A stretch of 64,000 nucleotides of DNA, taken from contig NZ_BOPO01000113.1 in the NCBI RefSeq assembly GCF_017312725.1, positions 84,416 to 148,415 on the forward strand. The letters run 5' to 3'. The position numbers and the translations under genes are program-made. Under the pieces are notes generated by a model. The model worked only from the letters and a program-made list of their open reading frames with translations. It searched no databases and had not been told where the DNA came from. Positions 51,605-59,782 of the stretch are shown one piece after another. Every line of letters begins with the position of its first letter. The first letter of the stretch is position 1. The DNA comes from Actinocatenispora comari (lineage in GTDB: Bacteria; Actinomycetota; Actinomycetes; Mycobacteriales; Micromonosporaceae).

Positions 51605-52798
51605 TCAGTGGCGCCGAGCCGCGACCGGTGGGGTGGCGGGCGCCGTACCGGGCGGCGTGGCCGGCAGCCGGGCCGGTACCGGCGCGGCCGTGCGCGACGG
51701 CGTCGGCACGGCGGCCGCCGTACCGGCCTGCAGCTTGCTGCCGAGCCAGTCCAGCGCGGTCGGGGTGACCGCCCGCCAGGTGACCATGTTGTGCCCGCCG
51801 GTCGGCAGCACCATCCGGCGCAACCGGACCGGCGCGTGCACGGCGGCCGCGAACGACCTGCCCTCGGTGCAGGGCTGCGGGTCCGGGGTGGCGCACATGG
51901 CGAAGAACGACAGGGCGGGCAACCGTGCCGCGTGCGTGACCTGGTACAGCGGGTCGTTGGCGTCGCGCGCGGCCCGGCTGCCGGCGAACAGGTTGCCGGT
52001 GGAGTGGTCCAGGTACGGCTGGAAGTAACCGGACAGGCTCACCGCGGCGGCGAACCGGTACCCGGGCTGCAGGGCCAGGTTGTTCGCGCAGAACCCGCCG
52101 GTGGAGTACCCGATCAGGCCCCAGGAGCGCCGCCCGGTGGCGACCCGCAGCCGCCTGGCGACCACGCTGCGCACGTCGTCGATCAGGTACGTCGCGTACT
52201 GCCGGCCGTGTACCTGGTTGATGCACTCGCTGTCGTGCAGGGCGTTCGTCGTCTGTGTCGGCAGCACTCCGACCACCGGCGGCATCCGTCCGGTACCGAT
52301 CTGGCTGTCCAGCGTGTCGCGCAGCCGCAGCGCGCCGAGCCAGCGCTGCGGGTTGCCGGGGAAGCCGTCCAGGAACTCCACCACCGGGAACCGGTGGTGC
52401 GCCCACCCCGGCTGGTCGTACTGCGGCGGCAGGTACACGTCCGCCGGCAGGTCCAGGTGGCTGCGCGGCCCCTTGATGCGCATCGCGTACACGTGGCCGG
52501 CCGGGTCGGCGGCGTGCCGGTCGGGCCCGCCGCCGGCCGCTCGGGCGCCGGGCGGCCCGGTGGGCAGCGCCGGTACCTGCTGCTCGCCGAACAGGTCGGA
52601 CCAGCTGGTGAAGAACTGCTGCTGCCGGTTGACGGCGAGCAGGAACGCGGAGGTGATCAGGAGCTGACCACACACCACCAGCGCCGCGGTGCGGGTCAGC
52701 CGCAGCCGCCGCCAGCGCCAACACAGCACCGCCGCGACCGGCAGGCCGACTGCCAGCACGGCGACCAGGACCAGCAGCGGCACCCCGGTCAGGCTCAT
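51605..52798 (-). CDS. Membrane-anchored alpha/beta hydrolase (esterase family)
   Basis: A 397-aa protein. Two N-terminal membrane helices (LLVLVAVLAVGLPVAAVLCW, ALVVCGQLLITSAFLLAV) anchor an outward-facing esterase-D-like domain. The nucleophile elbow is GYSTGGFCANNLAL, the catalytic His is in PTGGHNMVTWRAV, and FPVVEFLDGFPGNPQRW forms the oxyanion side. It resembles mycolyltransferase and secreted-esterase relatives. The C-terminus is Pro/Ala/Thr-rich. ATG 52798 was chosen just before the first helix; the Shine-Dalgarno is weak. Confidence 0.88.
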   Translation of the reverse strand: MSLTGVPLLVLVAVLAVGLPVAAVLCWRWRRLRLTRTAALVVCGQLLITSAFLLAVNRQQQFFTSWSDLFGEQQVPALPTGPPGARAAGGGPDRHAADPAGHVYAMRIKGPRSHLDLPADVYLPPQYDQPGWAHHRFPVVEFLDGFPGNPQRWLGALRLRDTLDSQIGTGRMPPVVGVLPTQTTNALHDSECINQVHGRQYATYLIDDVRSVVARRLRVATGRRSWGLIGYSTGGFCANNLALQPGYRFAAAVSLSGYFQPYLDHSTGNLFAGSRAARDANDPLYQVTHAARLPALSFFAMCATPDPQPCTEGRSFAAAVHAPVRLRRMVLPTGGHNMVTWRAVTPTALDWLGSKLQAGTAAAVPTPSRTAAPVPARLPATPPGTAPATPPVAARRH

Positions 52799-52925
52799 GC
52801 GGTACCGACCCGCGCGGACCCTACGGCTGCCTCGCCACACTCGCTCATGCGCTCAACGCTATGTGCGCCAAGGCAAACAGGTGGTTAGCTCGCCGATAGT
52901 TCTCGATCGGCGGCGCAGCCCCCGG

Positions 52926-53078
52926 CTCGACGGCGCGGGGCGCAGCCGGTTGCGGTCGCGACACACTCGACGGCGAGGACGCGGCAGGTCACCGCAGCGG
53001 CACGCTCGGCGCGAGGACACGGCGGGTCACTGCAGCGGCACACTCGGCGCGGGGCGCGGCCGGGTCAGGAGCGGCGGA
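52926..53078. repeat. Four degenerate tandem units of 38-40 bp
   Basis: Units begin with CTCGACGGCG or CTCGGCGCG at 52926, 52966, 53005 and 53043, each containing GAGGAC/GGGGCG, CGGC, GGTCA and GCAGCGGCAC. The last unit carries the stop codon of the DUF1992 gene. They fill most of the gap between esterase start and DUF1992 stop. Confidence 0.75.
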
Positions 53079-53565
53079 ACAGCCGGCGCCACCACGGCCG
53101 GCGGCCGGGTCCCGGCTCCTCGGCCGGCTGCGACGCGGCGTCCGGCGTGCCCTGGGTGGCCGGGCGGCGTGAGCGGGCGGCGCGGTCGGCCCGCCAGCGG
53201 GCCACCACGGCGTCCGGGTCGACCGGGGCGACCGGCAGCGCGGGCCCGGACGGCGCCCTGAGGTGGTCGGCGATCCGGCGGTTGAGCCCGGCGACCGCCT
53301 CCCGCACGTTCTGCTCGCTGAGCGCGCCGCACACCGTCTCCGGCAGCAGCTCGATCTCGCGGCGCAGTTGCAGCGCGGGCGGCAGCAACGCGTCGCTGCG
53401 CAGCCCCTCGCGGGCGATGTACTCCCGCAGCCACCACAGCTCGTCCCTGGTGGCGTCGAGGTTGCGCAGCGGCTTGCCGGATCCGGGCAGATCGGCGAAC
53501 TCACCGCGCTCGGTGGCCTCGCGAATCTGCTGGTCGATCAGCGACTCGTACTGCGAGCTGTCCAT
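53065..53565 (-). CDS. DUF1992 (DnaJ C28-like) protein
   Basis: A 166-aa protein. The DUF1992 core covers residues 5-85: SLIDQQIREATERGEFADLPGSGKPL, then RDELWWLREYIAREGL, and PPALQLRREIELLPE. This is the domain of the DnaJ-homolog C28 family without a J domain; its role in bacteria is unknown. The tail is Arg-rich (RPWWRRLFRRS) and may touch membrane or nucleic acid. The end of the gene merges into the 39-bp repeat region. Confidence 0.9.
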   Translation of the reverse strand: MDSSQYESLIDQQIREATERGEFADLPGSGKPLRNLDATRDELWWLREYIAREGLRSDALLPPALQLRREIELLPETVCGALSEQNVREAVAGLNRRIADHLRAPSGPALPVAPVDPDAVVARWRADRAARSRRPATQGTPDAASQPAEEPGPGRRPWWRRLFRRS

Positions 53566-53608
53566 CGGCGCCGCCCTCCGCCTCGGCTACCACCACGGTA
53601 ACGCGGCG

Positions 53609-54205
53609 TCAGCCCGGGCCGGCTCCGGGGCGACCGGTGAACGGCCGGCCGCGAGCCGCCGACCGTCCACTTCGGACCGGGCGGTCGTCCGCGAGGCGGG
53701 CGAGGACGTACCGGACCCGGGCCGCGACGCCGGTACGCGGCAGGCGCAGCGGCCGGTGGCCCAGCTCCCGGTAGGCGGCGACGATCGCGTCGTGGGTGGC
53801 GCGTGCCTCGGCGAGGTCCTGCCGGCGTTCGCTGTCGGTGCGGTAGATCGCCGGCCACGGCGGCGCCACGAAGATCCGCCCGTACCGGGCGCGCCGGGCC
53901 GCCGCCGCCAACCGTCGCGGTACCGGCAGGCCGGTCAGCCGCAGGTAGCCGATGGTGTCCGGAATGCCCCGATCGAAGATCACCGGACCGGCCGGTGCGG
54001 TCCGGTACGCGGTGATGTCCGCCTCGATCATCGCCTCGGCGAAGCGGGCCGCGTCACGCCAGGGCAGGGCATCACCACCGGCGGCGACCTGGTCGCGGAT
54101 GATGGCCCGGCCGGACTCCGGTACCACCGGCAGGCCGGTCGCGGCCAGCGCCTCGACCAGCGTGGTCTTGCCGGCGCCGGGGCCACCGGTCAGGACATGA
54201 CGCAT
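53609..54205 (-). CDS. AAA_28-type P-loop ATPase
   Basis: A 198-aa small ATPase of the AAA_28 group. It has Walker A GGPGAGKTT (residues 7-15), Walker-B-like VIFDRGIPDTIGYL, and the lid region DSERRQDLAEARATHDAIVAAYRELG. Related proteins are NadR-type or other metabolite kinases, so a nucleoside or small-molecule kinase is likely. The last 30 residues are a basic extension (RGRPFTGRPGAGPG). ATG 54205 follows GGGGGAG. It is divergent from the GH3 gene. Confidence 0.87.
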   Translation of the reverse strand: MRHVLTGGPGAGKTTLVEALAATGLPVVPESGRAIIRDQVAAGGDALPWRDAARFAEAMIEADITAYRTAPAGPVIFDRGIPDTIGYLRLTGLPVPRRLAAAARRARYGRIFVAPPWPAIYRTDSERRQDLAEARATHDAIVAAYRELGHRPLRLPRTGVAARVRYVLARLADDRPVRSGRSAARGRPFTGRPGAGPG

Positions 54206-54359
54206 ACTTCTCCCCCTCGTTGGTTGCTGTGGGCGGGCGCGCCGTGCGAGTCGCCGGTAGGGTGACGAAAGCGCGGAAAATCGCCAGTAAACCGACAAGT
54301 TAGGACGGATCGACATGGCGCGACAGCGCGGCGGCGGTACGGCGCGAACAGGAGGCGGC

Positions 54360-55535
54360 ATGGCGCGGAAGCGCGGACGGGGTTGGCTGCTCGCGGCCGT
54401 CCTGGTGATCGCGGTCGCGGTGCCGGTCGGCCTGTTCCTCGGCCGGGGCTCGAACGGTCACGCGGCGTTCCTGCCCGCGGCCGGCGGCCACACGTCCAGC
54501 GCCGAGCCCTCGCCGTCGGCCACCCGGGCCACGCTGACGGCGCGCCAGCTGGCCGGCGAGCGGGTCATCTGGTCCTACTCCGGGCTGACCCCACCCGACA
54601 GCCTACTGACCGCGATCGGCAAGGGTGAGGTCGCCGGGGTGATCTTCTTCTCCGACAACGTCTCCAGCCTCGCCCAGGTGCACCGGGTGGCCGACCGACT
54701 GCAGGCGGCGGCGAAGAGCCCGCTGGCCAGACCGCTGCTGCTGCTCACCGACCAGGAGGGCGGCGAGATCCGCCGGCTGCCCGGCGAACCGAACCTGTCG
54801 GCGAAGCAGATCGGGCAGGCGAGCGATCCGACCGCGGCGGCGAAGGCCGCCGGCACCGGCGCCGCCGGCACGCTCAGCTCCGCCGGACTCAACGTCAACC
54901 TCGCCCCGGTGCTCGACGTGTACCGCAGCCCCGGCGACCTGATGGACCAGTACGGCCGGTCGTACAGCTCGGATCCGGACCAGGTGGCGAAGCTCGGCTC
55001 GGCGTTCGTCACCGCGCAGGCCGCCGGCGGCGTGCTCGCCACCGCCAAGCACTTCCCCGGCCTCGGCCCGGCCGGCGCGGACCAGAACACCGACGAGGTA
55101 CCGGTCACCCTGAACACCAGCGCGGCGCAGTTGCGCTCGGTCGACGAGAAGCCGTACCGGCAGGCGATCGCGGCCGGGGTGCCGCTGGTGATGGCGTCCT
55201 GGGCGACCTACCCGGCGCTGGACGCCCAGCACCCGGCGGGGATGTCGCACACCATCATCGCCGACGAACTGCGTGGCCGGCTCGGCTTCGACGGGGTGAC
55301 GATGACCGACGCGATGGAGGCCGGCGCGCTCAAGCCGTACGGCGACACGCAGCACCGCGCCGTCGCGGCCGCGGCGGCCGGGATGGACCTGCTGCTGTGC
55401 TCGGGCCGGGACCCGGCGCAGGGCGCCGCCGCGGTCACCGCGCTCGCGGCCGGCTACCGGGACGGCTCGCTCGACCGGTCCGACTTCACCGCGGCCGCCG
55501 ACCGCGTCACCGCCCTGCGCGACAGGCTCGGCTGA
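54360..55535 (+). CDS. GH3 family hydrolase (beta-N-acetylhexosaminidase-like), membrane-anchored
   Basis: A 391-aa protein with an N-terminal signal-anchor (GWLLAAVLVIAVAVPVGLFL) and a linker (SSAEPSPSATR), then the GH3 barrel. Family marks are LLTDQEGGEIRRL, LNVNLAPVLDV, Lys230 in AKHFPGLG and nucleophile Asp317 in MTDAMEAGAL. The NagZ acid/base His-Asp loop (DxH after the KHFPGHG) reads GPAGADQNTDEV, so the usual His is missing. Activity may be altered or rely on another residue. ATG 54360 was chosen for its AGGAGG five bases upstream; ATG 54315 would add 15 residues. Confidence 0.9.
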   Translation: MARKRGRGWLLAAVLVIAVAVPVGLFLGRGSNGHAAFLPAAGGHTSSAEPSPSATRATLTARQLAGERVIWSYSGLTPPDSLLTAIGKGEVAGVIFFSDNVSSLAQVHRVADRLQAAAKSPLARPLLLLTDQEGGEIRRLPGEPNLSAKQIGQASDPTAAAKAAGTGAAGTLSSAGLNVNLAPVLDVYRSPGDLMDQYGRSYSSDPDQVAKLGSAFVTAQAAGGVLATAKHFPGLGPAGADQNTDEVPVTLNTSAAQLRSVDEKPYRQAIAAGVPLVMASWATYPALDAQHPAGMSHTIIADELRGRLGFDGVTMTDAMEAGALKPYGDTQHRAVAAAAAGMDLLLCSGRDPAQGAAAVTALAAGYRDGSLDRSDFTAAADRVTALRDRLG

Positions 55536-55768
55536 CCGGCGCCGTTCGGCGGCGCCGCCGGGCCCGTCCGCACCCCCCGGAGCGGGCGACCCCGACGGCC
55601 GCCGTGCGGCTCGCGAGGCCGTTCCCCGCCGCGCCGCGTGCCTCGCGCGGTCGACGCCGACCTCCGCAAACCGGTGATCCGCGCGTCGCGGCGGTAACAC
55701 TAGCGGGTCATTTTCCCTACGACAAGTAATTTCCCGAGGTCACCGGGCGACCTCCGCGCCGGTACCGC

Positions 55769-56242
55769 TCAGGCCGACTCCCGTCGGGCCGCGGATCGAC
55801 CACCGCTCGATGCGGCCGCCGCGAACGCGACCAGACCTCGGCGCAGCGCCTGCTGCTGGGTCGCCGGCATCCGTGCCATCACTTCCTCGAGCACCTCGCA
55901 GCGCCGATGGCGAACATCGGCGAGCAGCCGGCGGCCGTGCGCGGTCAGCTGGATCTCGATCAACCGACGGTCGTCGTCGACCGGGCGCCGAGCCACCCAG
56001 CCGGACGCCTCCAACCTGTCGCACACCCTGCTCACCGACGGCATCCCCATGTCGAGGGCGGTGGCGAGGGCGCTGACGACCGGCGCGCCGTGCTCCTCGA
56101 TCGTCTCCAGCGTGCGCAGTTGGGTGGCCGAGACGTGGCCGCCGCCGCTGCGGGCGCCGGTGCCGAACCGCTCGTTGAAGATCCGGCCGGCCTGTTCGAC
56201 GGCCGCCACCATCTCCCCGCTGACCCCTGGTATGCCCGCCAT
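55769..56242 (-). CDS. MarR family transcriptional regulator
   Basis: A 157-aa regulator. Winged helix: SATQLRTLETIEEHGAPVVSALA then LDMGMPSVSRVCDRLEASGW and the wing VARRPVDDDRRLIEIQLT. Flanking helices form the dimer (GEMVAAVEQAGRIFNERFG and ATQQQALRRGLVAF). It is divergent from the GAF-SpoIIE phosphatase gene. A motif shared by the upstream regions of this phosphatase and the next one suggests that both may be its targets; this is inference. The Shine-Dalgarno is weak. Confidence 0.9.
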   Translation of the reverse strand: MAGIPGVSGEMVAAVEQAGRIFNERFGTGARSGGGHVSATQLRTLETIEEHGAPVVSALATALDMGMPSVSRVCDRLEASGWVARRPVDDDRRLIEIQLTAHGRRLLADVRHRRCEVLEEVMARMPATQQQALRRGLVAFAAAASSGGRSAARRESA

Positions 56243-56371
56243 GCGCCCATGGTCCCACAGCGACACCGACCGCCGACTTGCTGGCGTTTCGCTGCGCCGG
56301 CGGCGACACCCCGGGGCCACGCCGCCGGGCACCGGGTCGCACAACGGGCCTCCCACCCGGTTACGGGTCGG

Positions 56372-56395
56372 TTATATTTGTCGCCCTGCAACCAA
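56372..56395. promoter_or_regulatory. Candidate MarR site upstream of GAF-phosphatase gene
   Basis: The segment TTATATTTGTCGCCCTGCAACCAA includes TTTGTC, CCTGCAAC. The copy at 58085-58103 is TAGTTGTCCTGCAAC with the two bases GC absent. It is the most AT-rich point between the MarR and phosphatase genes. Confidence 0.45.
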
Positions 56396-56440
56396 CGCCG
56401 TCGACACCGCGGCGCGGCCCGACCAGCGACGAGGAGCCGG

Positions 56441-57667
56441 GTGACCGACGAACTGCTGACATCCGAGGAGGATGCGGCCCGGCTGACCGCGATCGATCTG
56501 CTGACCGACTCGGCGCTGGCCGAGCTCGGCCTCAAGGACCTCCTTGCGGAGCTGCTGGACCGCACCTGCGAGGTCGTCGGCGCGGACACCGCCACGGTGC
56601 TGCTGCTCGAACGCGGCTCCGGCGACCTCGTCGCCACCGCGAGCCGCGGCCTCGACGAGGAGGTACGCCTCGGCGTTCGGATCCCGATGGCGCAGGGCTT
56701 CGCGGGTCGGATCGCGGCGTCGCGCAAACCGGTCCAGCTGGACCGGATCGACGCGACCAGCGTGCTCAATCCGATCCTGTGGCGATCCGGGCTGCGCACG
56801 CTGCTCGGCGTGCCGCTGATCAGCTTCGGCGAGGTCATCGGTGTCCTGCACGTCGGCTGCTTCACCGCGCGAACGTTCGGCGACGCCGAGGTCCGGCTGC
56901 TCCAGCTGGTCGCCGACCGGGTCGCGCTCGCCGCGCAGTCGCGCCGTTCGCGGCTGGAACACAGCGCCGCCGAGGCGCTCCAGCGCAGCCTGCTTCCGGC
57001 CCGGTTCCCGCCCGTCGCCGGCCTGGAGCTCGCCGCACGCTACCTGCCGAGCGAGCAGACCGGAGTCAGCGGCGACTGGTACGACGCGTTCCTGCTCGAC
57101 TCCGGCGCCCTGGGCATCGTCATCGGTGACGTGGTCGGCCACGGGCTGCCGGCGGCGGTGGTGATGGGGCGGCTGCGCAGCGCGCTGCGGGCGTACGCGC
57201 TGGAGGCGGAGGACCCCGCGGAGGTGGTGACCCGGCTGGACCGCAAGATCCAGCACTTCGAACCGGGCATCACCGCGACCGTGACGTATCTGGTGGTGGA
57301 GCCCTCGATCGAGGCGCTGCGGATCAGCGTCGCCGGTCACCCGCCGCCCCTGCTCGCAGCCAACGGGCGGCGGGCCGAGCCGCTGCCGACACCGACCGAC
57401 CTGCCGCTGGGCATCGGTGTCGGCCGGGAGCGGCGCAGCATGCGCGTCCCGCTGCCGGTCGGCACCGTGCTCTGCCTGTACACCGACGGGTTGGTGGAGC
57501 GGCGGGACCGGTCGATCCACGAGGGCATCGAACAGCTGTGCGCCCTGGTGGACGGCACGTCGGCGCTCGCGACCTGTACCGCCGTGGTGAACGGGATGGT
57601 GGGCAACCGGGTGCTGACCGACGACGCGGCCGTCGTCGGGTTGCGTCGCGCCGGCGCCGGGAGCTAG
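56441..57667 (+). CDS. GAF-SpoIIE (PP2C-type) protein phosphatase
   Basis: A 408-aa soluble phosphatase. The GAF sensor covers residues about 25-170 (VVGADTATVLLLERGSGDLVATASRG, LLGVPLISFGEVIGVLHVG). The SpoIIE domain keeps the metal aspartates: SGDWYDAFLL, IGDVVGHGLPAAVVMG, LYTDGLVERRD and TDDAAVVGL. It probably dephosphorylates an anti-sigma-factor antagonist in a stress response. GTG 56441 follows GAGGAG. It is divergent from MarR, with the shared motif in the gap. Confidence 0.93.
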   Translation: MTDELLTSEEDAARLTAIDLLTDSALAELGLKDLLAELLDRTCEVVGADTATVLLLERGSGDLVATASRGLDEEVRLGVRIPMAQGFAGRIAASRKPVQLDRIDATSVLNPILWRSGLRTLLGVPLISFGEVIGVLHVGCFTARTFGDAEVRLLQLVADRVALAAQSRRSRLEHSAAEALQRSLLPARFPPVAGLELAARYLPSEQTGVSGDWYDAFLLDSGALGIVIGDVVGHGLPAAVVMGRLRSALRAYALEAEDPAEVVTRLDRKIQHFEPGITATVTYLVVEPSIEALRISVAGHPPPLLAANGRRAEPLPTPTDLPLGIGVGRERRSMRVPLPVGTVLCLYTDGLVERRDRSIHEGIEQLCALVDGTSALATCTAVVNGMVGNRVLTDDAAVVGLRRAGAGS

Positions 57668-57880
57668 CGGTCACGCTCCGCAGATCGGGCGCGGTGGGCG
57701 CATCGTCGTGGCCCGACACCGCCCCGCCGCCGGTCGGCTCCGCACGCCAGCACCGCAACGACGTGCGGTAAGTACCGCCTTCCGGTTGTCCGCGGCTTTT
57801 GCGCACCCGGTCGGCCGGCCGTACGCGTGATCCGGCGCCCGCCTGGGTACCACCACCAGGAGCCGCGACGGGGAGGGGCG

Positions 57881-57982
57881 ATGTCGAACCATCGACGCAG
57901 CGCGAGCGGCAAGCAGGAGGGACTCGTCGGCGAGCACGGGAACGGGGCCGGCGAGAAGCCGGGAGACGCGCTCGACCGGTAG
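57881..57982 (+). CDS. Possible 33-aa hydrophilic peptide
   Basis: A short ORF starts at ATG 57881 with GGGGAGGGG three to nine bases upstream, a near-perfect ribosome site. It reads MSNHRRSASGKQEGLVGEHG and ends EKPGDALDR. About 28 of 32 codons end in G or C. It is hydrophilic, has no known motif, and lies alone between the two phosphatase genes. It could be a small stress protein or just a chance frame. Confidence 0.45.
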   Translation: MSNHRRSASGKQEGLVGEHGNGAGEKPGDALDR

Positions 57983-58084
57983 CCCCGTTGATTGCCCAAT
58001 GGAAATGAATTACACGCAAACTCACGGGCGAACCGAGCACATCTCGGTGCCACGCCGGTGGTATGCGCTCGATCCTCCATCGCT

Positions 58085-58103
58085 ATAGTTGTCCTGCAAC
58101 AAT
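58085..58103. promoter_or_regulatory. Candidate MarR palindrome upstream of second phosphatase
   Basis: ATAGTTG-TCCTG-CAACAAT, 7-bp arms with one mismatch and a five-base centre, located 34-52 bases before the phosphatase start. It shares TTGTC and CCTGCAAC with the site at 56372-56395. Confidence 0.55.
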
Positions 58104-58136
58104 CAAGATGGCACGAGACCACGGGAGTGTGCGGCC

Positions 58137-59318
58137 TTGCCCGCTGTCCACCGTCCAGACCAGATCGCGGCGGCGATCCGGTCCGGCTCGCCGGCCGAGG
58201 TGCCGCACCTGCTCACCGAGGCCGCCAAGGCGCACTACGGCGCCGTGTCCGTCGACCTGTTGCTGCTGGACTACCAGTCGACCGCGCTGTGTGGGCTGTC
58301 CGACGCCCACGAGCCCGAGCGGGTGGACTTCTCGGCGGCCGGCCGAGCGTTCGTCGCGCAGCAACAGCTGCTGGTCGAGGAGGCCGGCGTCAGCCGGCTG
58401 CTGTGCCCGCTGACCGTCCGCGGGGACCGGCTCGGCGTGCTCGCGATCGGCTTCGCCGAACCACCCGACCAGACCGTTCGCGCCGAGTGGCGACAGCTCG
58501 CGGAGTCGGTCGCCCGCGAGACCGCGATCGCCGAGCGGGCCACCGACCGGTTCCGCCGCGCGCGGCGGCGGCGTCGGCTCACGCTCGCCGCCGAGATGCA
58601 GTGGGACAGCCTGCCGGCACGGTCGGTCGAGATGCCCGACTACACCTTCTGCGGCCAGCTGGAACCCGCCTACGAGGTCTGCGGCGACACGTTCGACTGG
58701 ACCACCGACGAGGCCGGGTTGACCGCCGCCGTGATCAACGGTTCGCACCACGGGACGACCGCCGCGGCACTGTCCACCTTCGCGGTCGCCGCGCTGCGCA
58801 ACGCGCGCCGGTCCGGTGACGACATCGCCGACCAGGCCGCGCTGGCCAGCGACATGCTGTACACCGAGCACGGCGGCGATCGGCAGGTCGGACTGATGCT
58901 GTTGCGGTACGAGCCGGCGGCCGGTCGGATCCGGTTCGTCGACACCGGCACCGCCCGGGCGGTGCGGCTGCGCGGTACCACGATCGAGAACATCGCGCTC
59001 ACCGCGCAACCGCCGCTGGGCAGCCAGGAGGAGGCGGGGTACGCGACCGAGGAGATCAGTGCGGTGGCCGGCGATCGGATCATGATCGTCAGCGACGGGG
59101 TCTACGCGGCGGTCGGCTCCTCCCGGCAGGAGTACGGCCTGGCTTCGCTGGGCCGGATGGTGCGCCGCACCAGGCTGCAGTCGTGCGGTGAGGCGGTGCG
59201 CACGGTGATCCGGGACGTCCTGGAGCACCGCGGTGCCACCCTCGACGACGACGCGGTCGTCACCTGCCTCGACATCCACCCGTCGACGCCGCCGGCCGAG
59301 CCGCTCCCCCGCGCCTGA
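58137..59318 (+). CDS. SpoIIE/PP2C-like phosphatase family protein with altered metal site
   Basis: A 393-aa protein. The N-terminal half is GAF-like (VPHLLTEAAKAHYGAVSVDLLLLDYQS, RLLCPLTVRGDRLGVLAIGF). The C-terminal half is SpoIIE-like with VCGDTFDWTTDEAG, MLYTEHGGDRQVGLML, MIVSDGVYAAVG and LDDDAVVTCL. At the usual IxDxxGHG position it reads AVINGSHHGTTAA, so the key Asp is Asn and the Gly is Ser. Activity may be lost or altered. Start TTG 58137 is uncertain; no in-frame ATG or GTG is close. The candidate MarR palindrome lies just upstream. Confidence 0.82.
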   Translation: MPAVHRPDQIAAAIRSGSPAEVPHLLTEAAKAHYGAVSVDLLLLDYQSTALCGLSDAHEPERVDFSAAGRAFVAQQQLLVEEAGVSRLLCPLTVRGDRLGVLAIGFAEPPDQTVRAEWRQLAESVARETAIAERATDRFRRARRRRRLTLAAEMQWDSLPARSVEMPDYTFCGQLEPAYEVCGDTFDWTTDEAGLTAAVINGSHHGTTAAALSTFAVAALRNARRSGDDIADQAALASDMLYTEHGGDRQVGLMLLRYEPAAGRIRFVDTGTARAVRLRGTTIENIALTAQPPLGSQEEAGYATEEISAVAGDRIMIVSDGVYAAVGSSRQEYGLASLGRMVRRTRLQSCGEAVRTVIRDVLEHRGATLDDDAVVTCLDIHPSTPPAEPLPRA

Positions 59319-59782
59319 CTCCGTCCCGAGGCGCCGGTCGAGCGTCCCTGCCGGCCGGGCGGTGGCGGGAACGCCGCCCGGTGTCGACCGAGGCGGAGCG
59401 CGCCGCCGACGGCCGCTGACCACGGACGTCAGCCGGGGCTCCGGTCCCGGTGTCCGGCCCGGGTACGGTGTTCTTCGCGCTGGGCGCTCACCCCGGCCGC
59501 GCCGAGTACGCCGTCGCCGTGGCCGTGCTCGCCTGGCTCGCCGCGGCGCTGGCCGGTGTCACGGCGGTGCTGAGCGCCGCCCGGCACCGGGTGGTGCCGC
59601 CCCGGAACGGCCCGTGGCGCCACAACTGTCTACTGTGGACCAGAGCCGCCCGCAAGGACACGGATCGGCGGAACGCCCGGCCGAGGCGTTGCGGGCGTCG
59701 GCCGCCACCAGCGATCGCCGGCGACCAGCGCGGTGGTCGCCGGCCTCCGCACACCACGGCCGCACACAGAAGGACACCCAGG
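59319..59782 (+). other. Gap between phosphatase and beta-lactamase genes
   Basis: These 464 bases contain no gene I can support. A hairpin lies at 59355-59381. An open frame in phase with the lactamase (from GTG 59450) encodes one hydrophobic stretch, then rare-codon sequence. A weak palindrome-like GTCTAC-T-GTGGAC occurs near 59628-59640. The lactamase promoter should be in the last 150 bases. Confidence 0.6.
59355..59381 (+). terminator. Probable terminator of phosphatase gene
   Basis: Eight-bp perfect stem CCGGGCGG (59355-59362) and CCGCCCGG (59374-59381), 11-base loop, 36 bases after the stop codon. Confidence 0.5.

Noticed and set aside
59628..59640. GTCTAC-T-GTGGAC as BlaI-type operator
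   Set aside because: Short, imperfect and unlike known TACTACA/TGTAGTA sites; no blaI gene in the window.
59450..59782. N-terminal extension of the beta-lactamase frame with a hydrophobic stretch
   Set aside because: The lactamase has its own signal peptide and ribosome site at 59783, and the extension ends in rare-codon, Arg-rich sequence.
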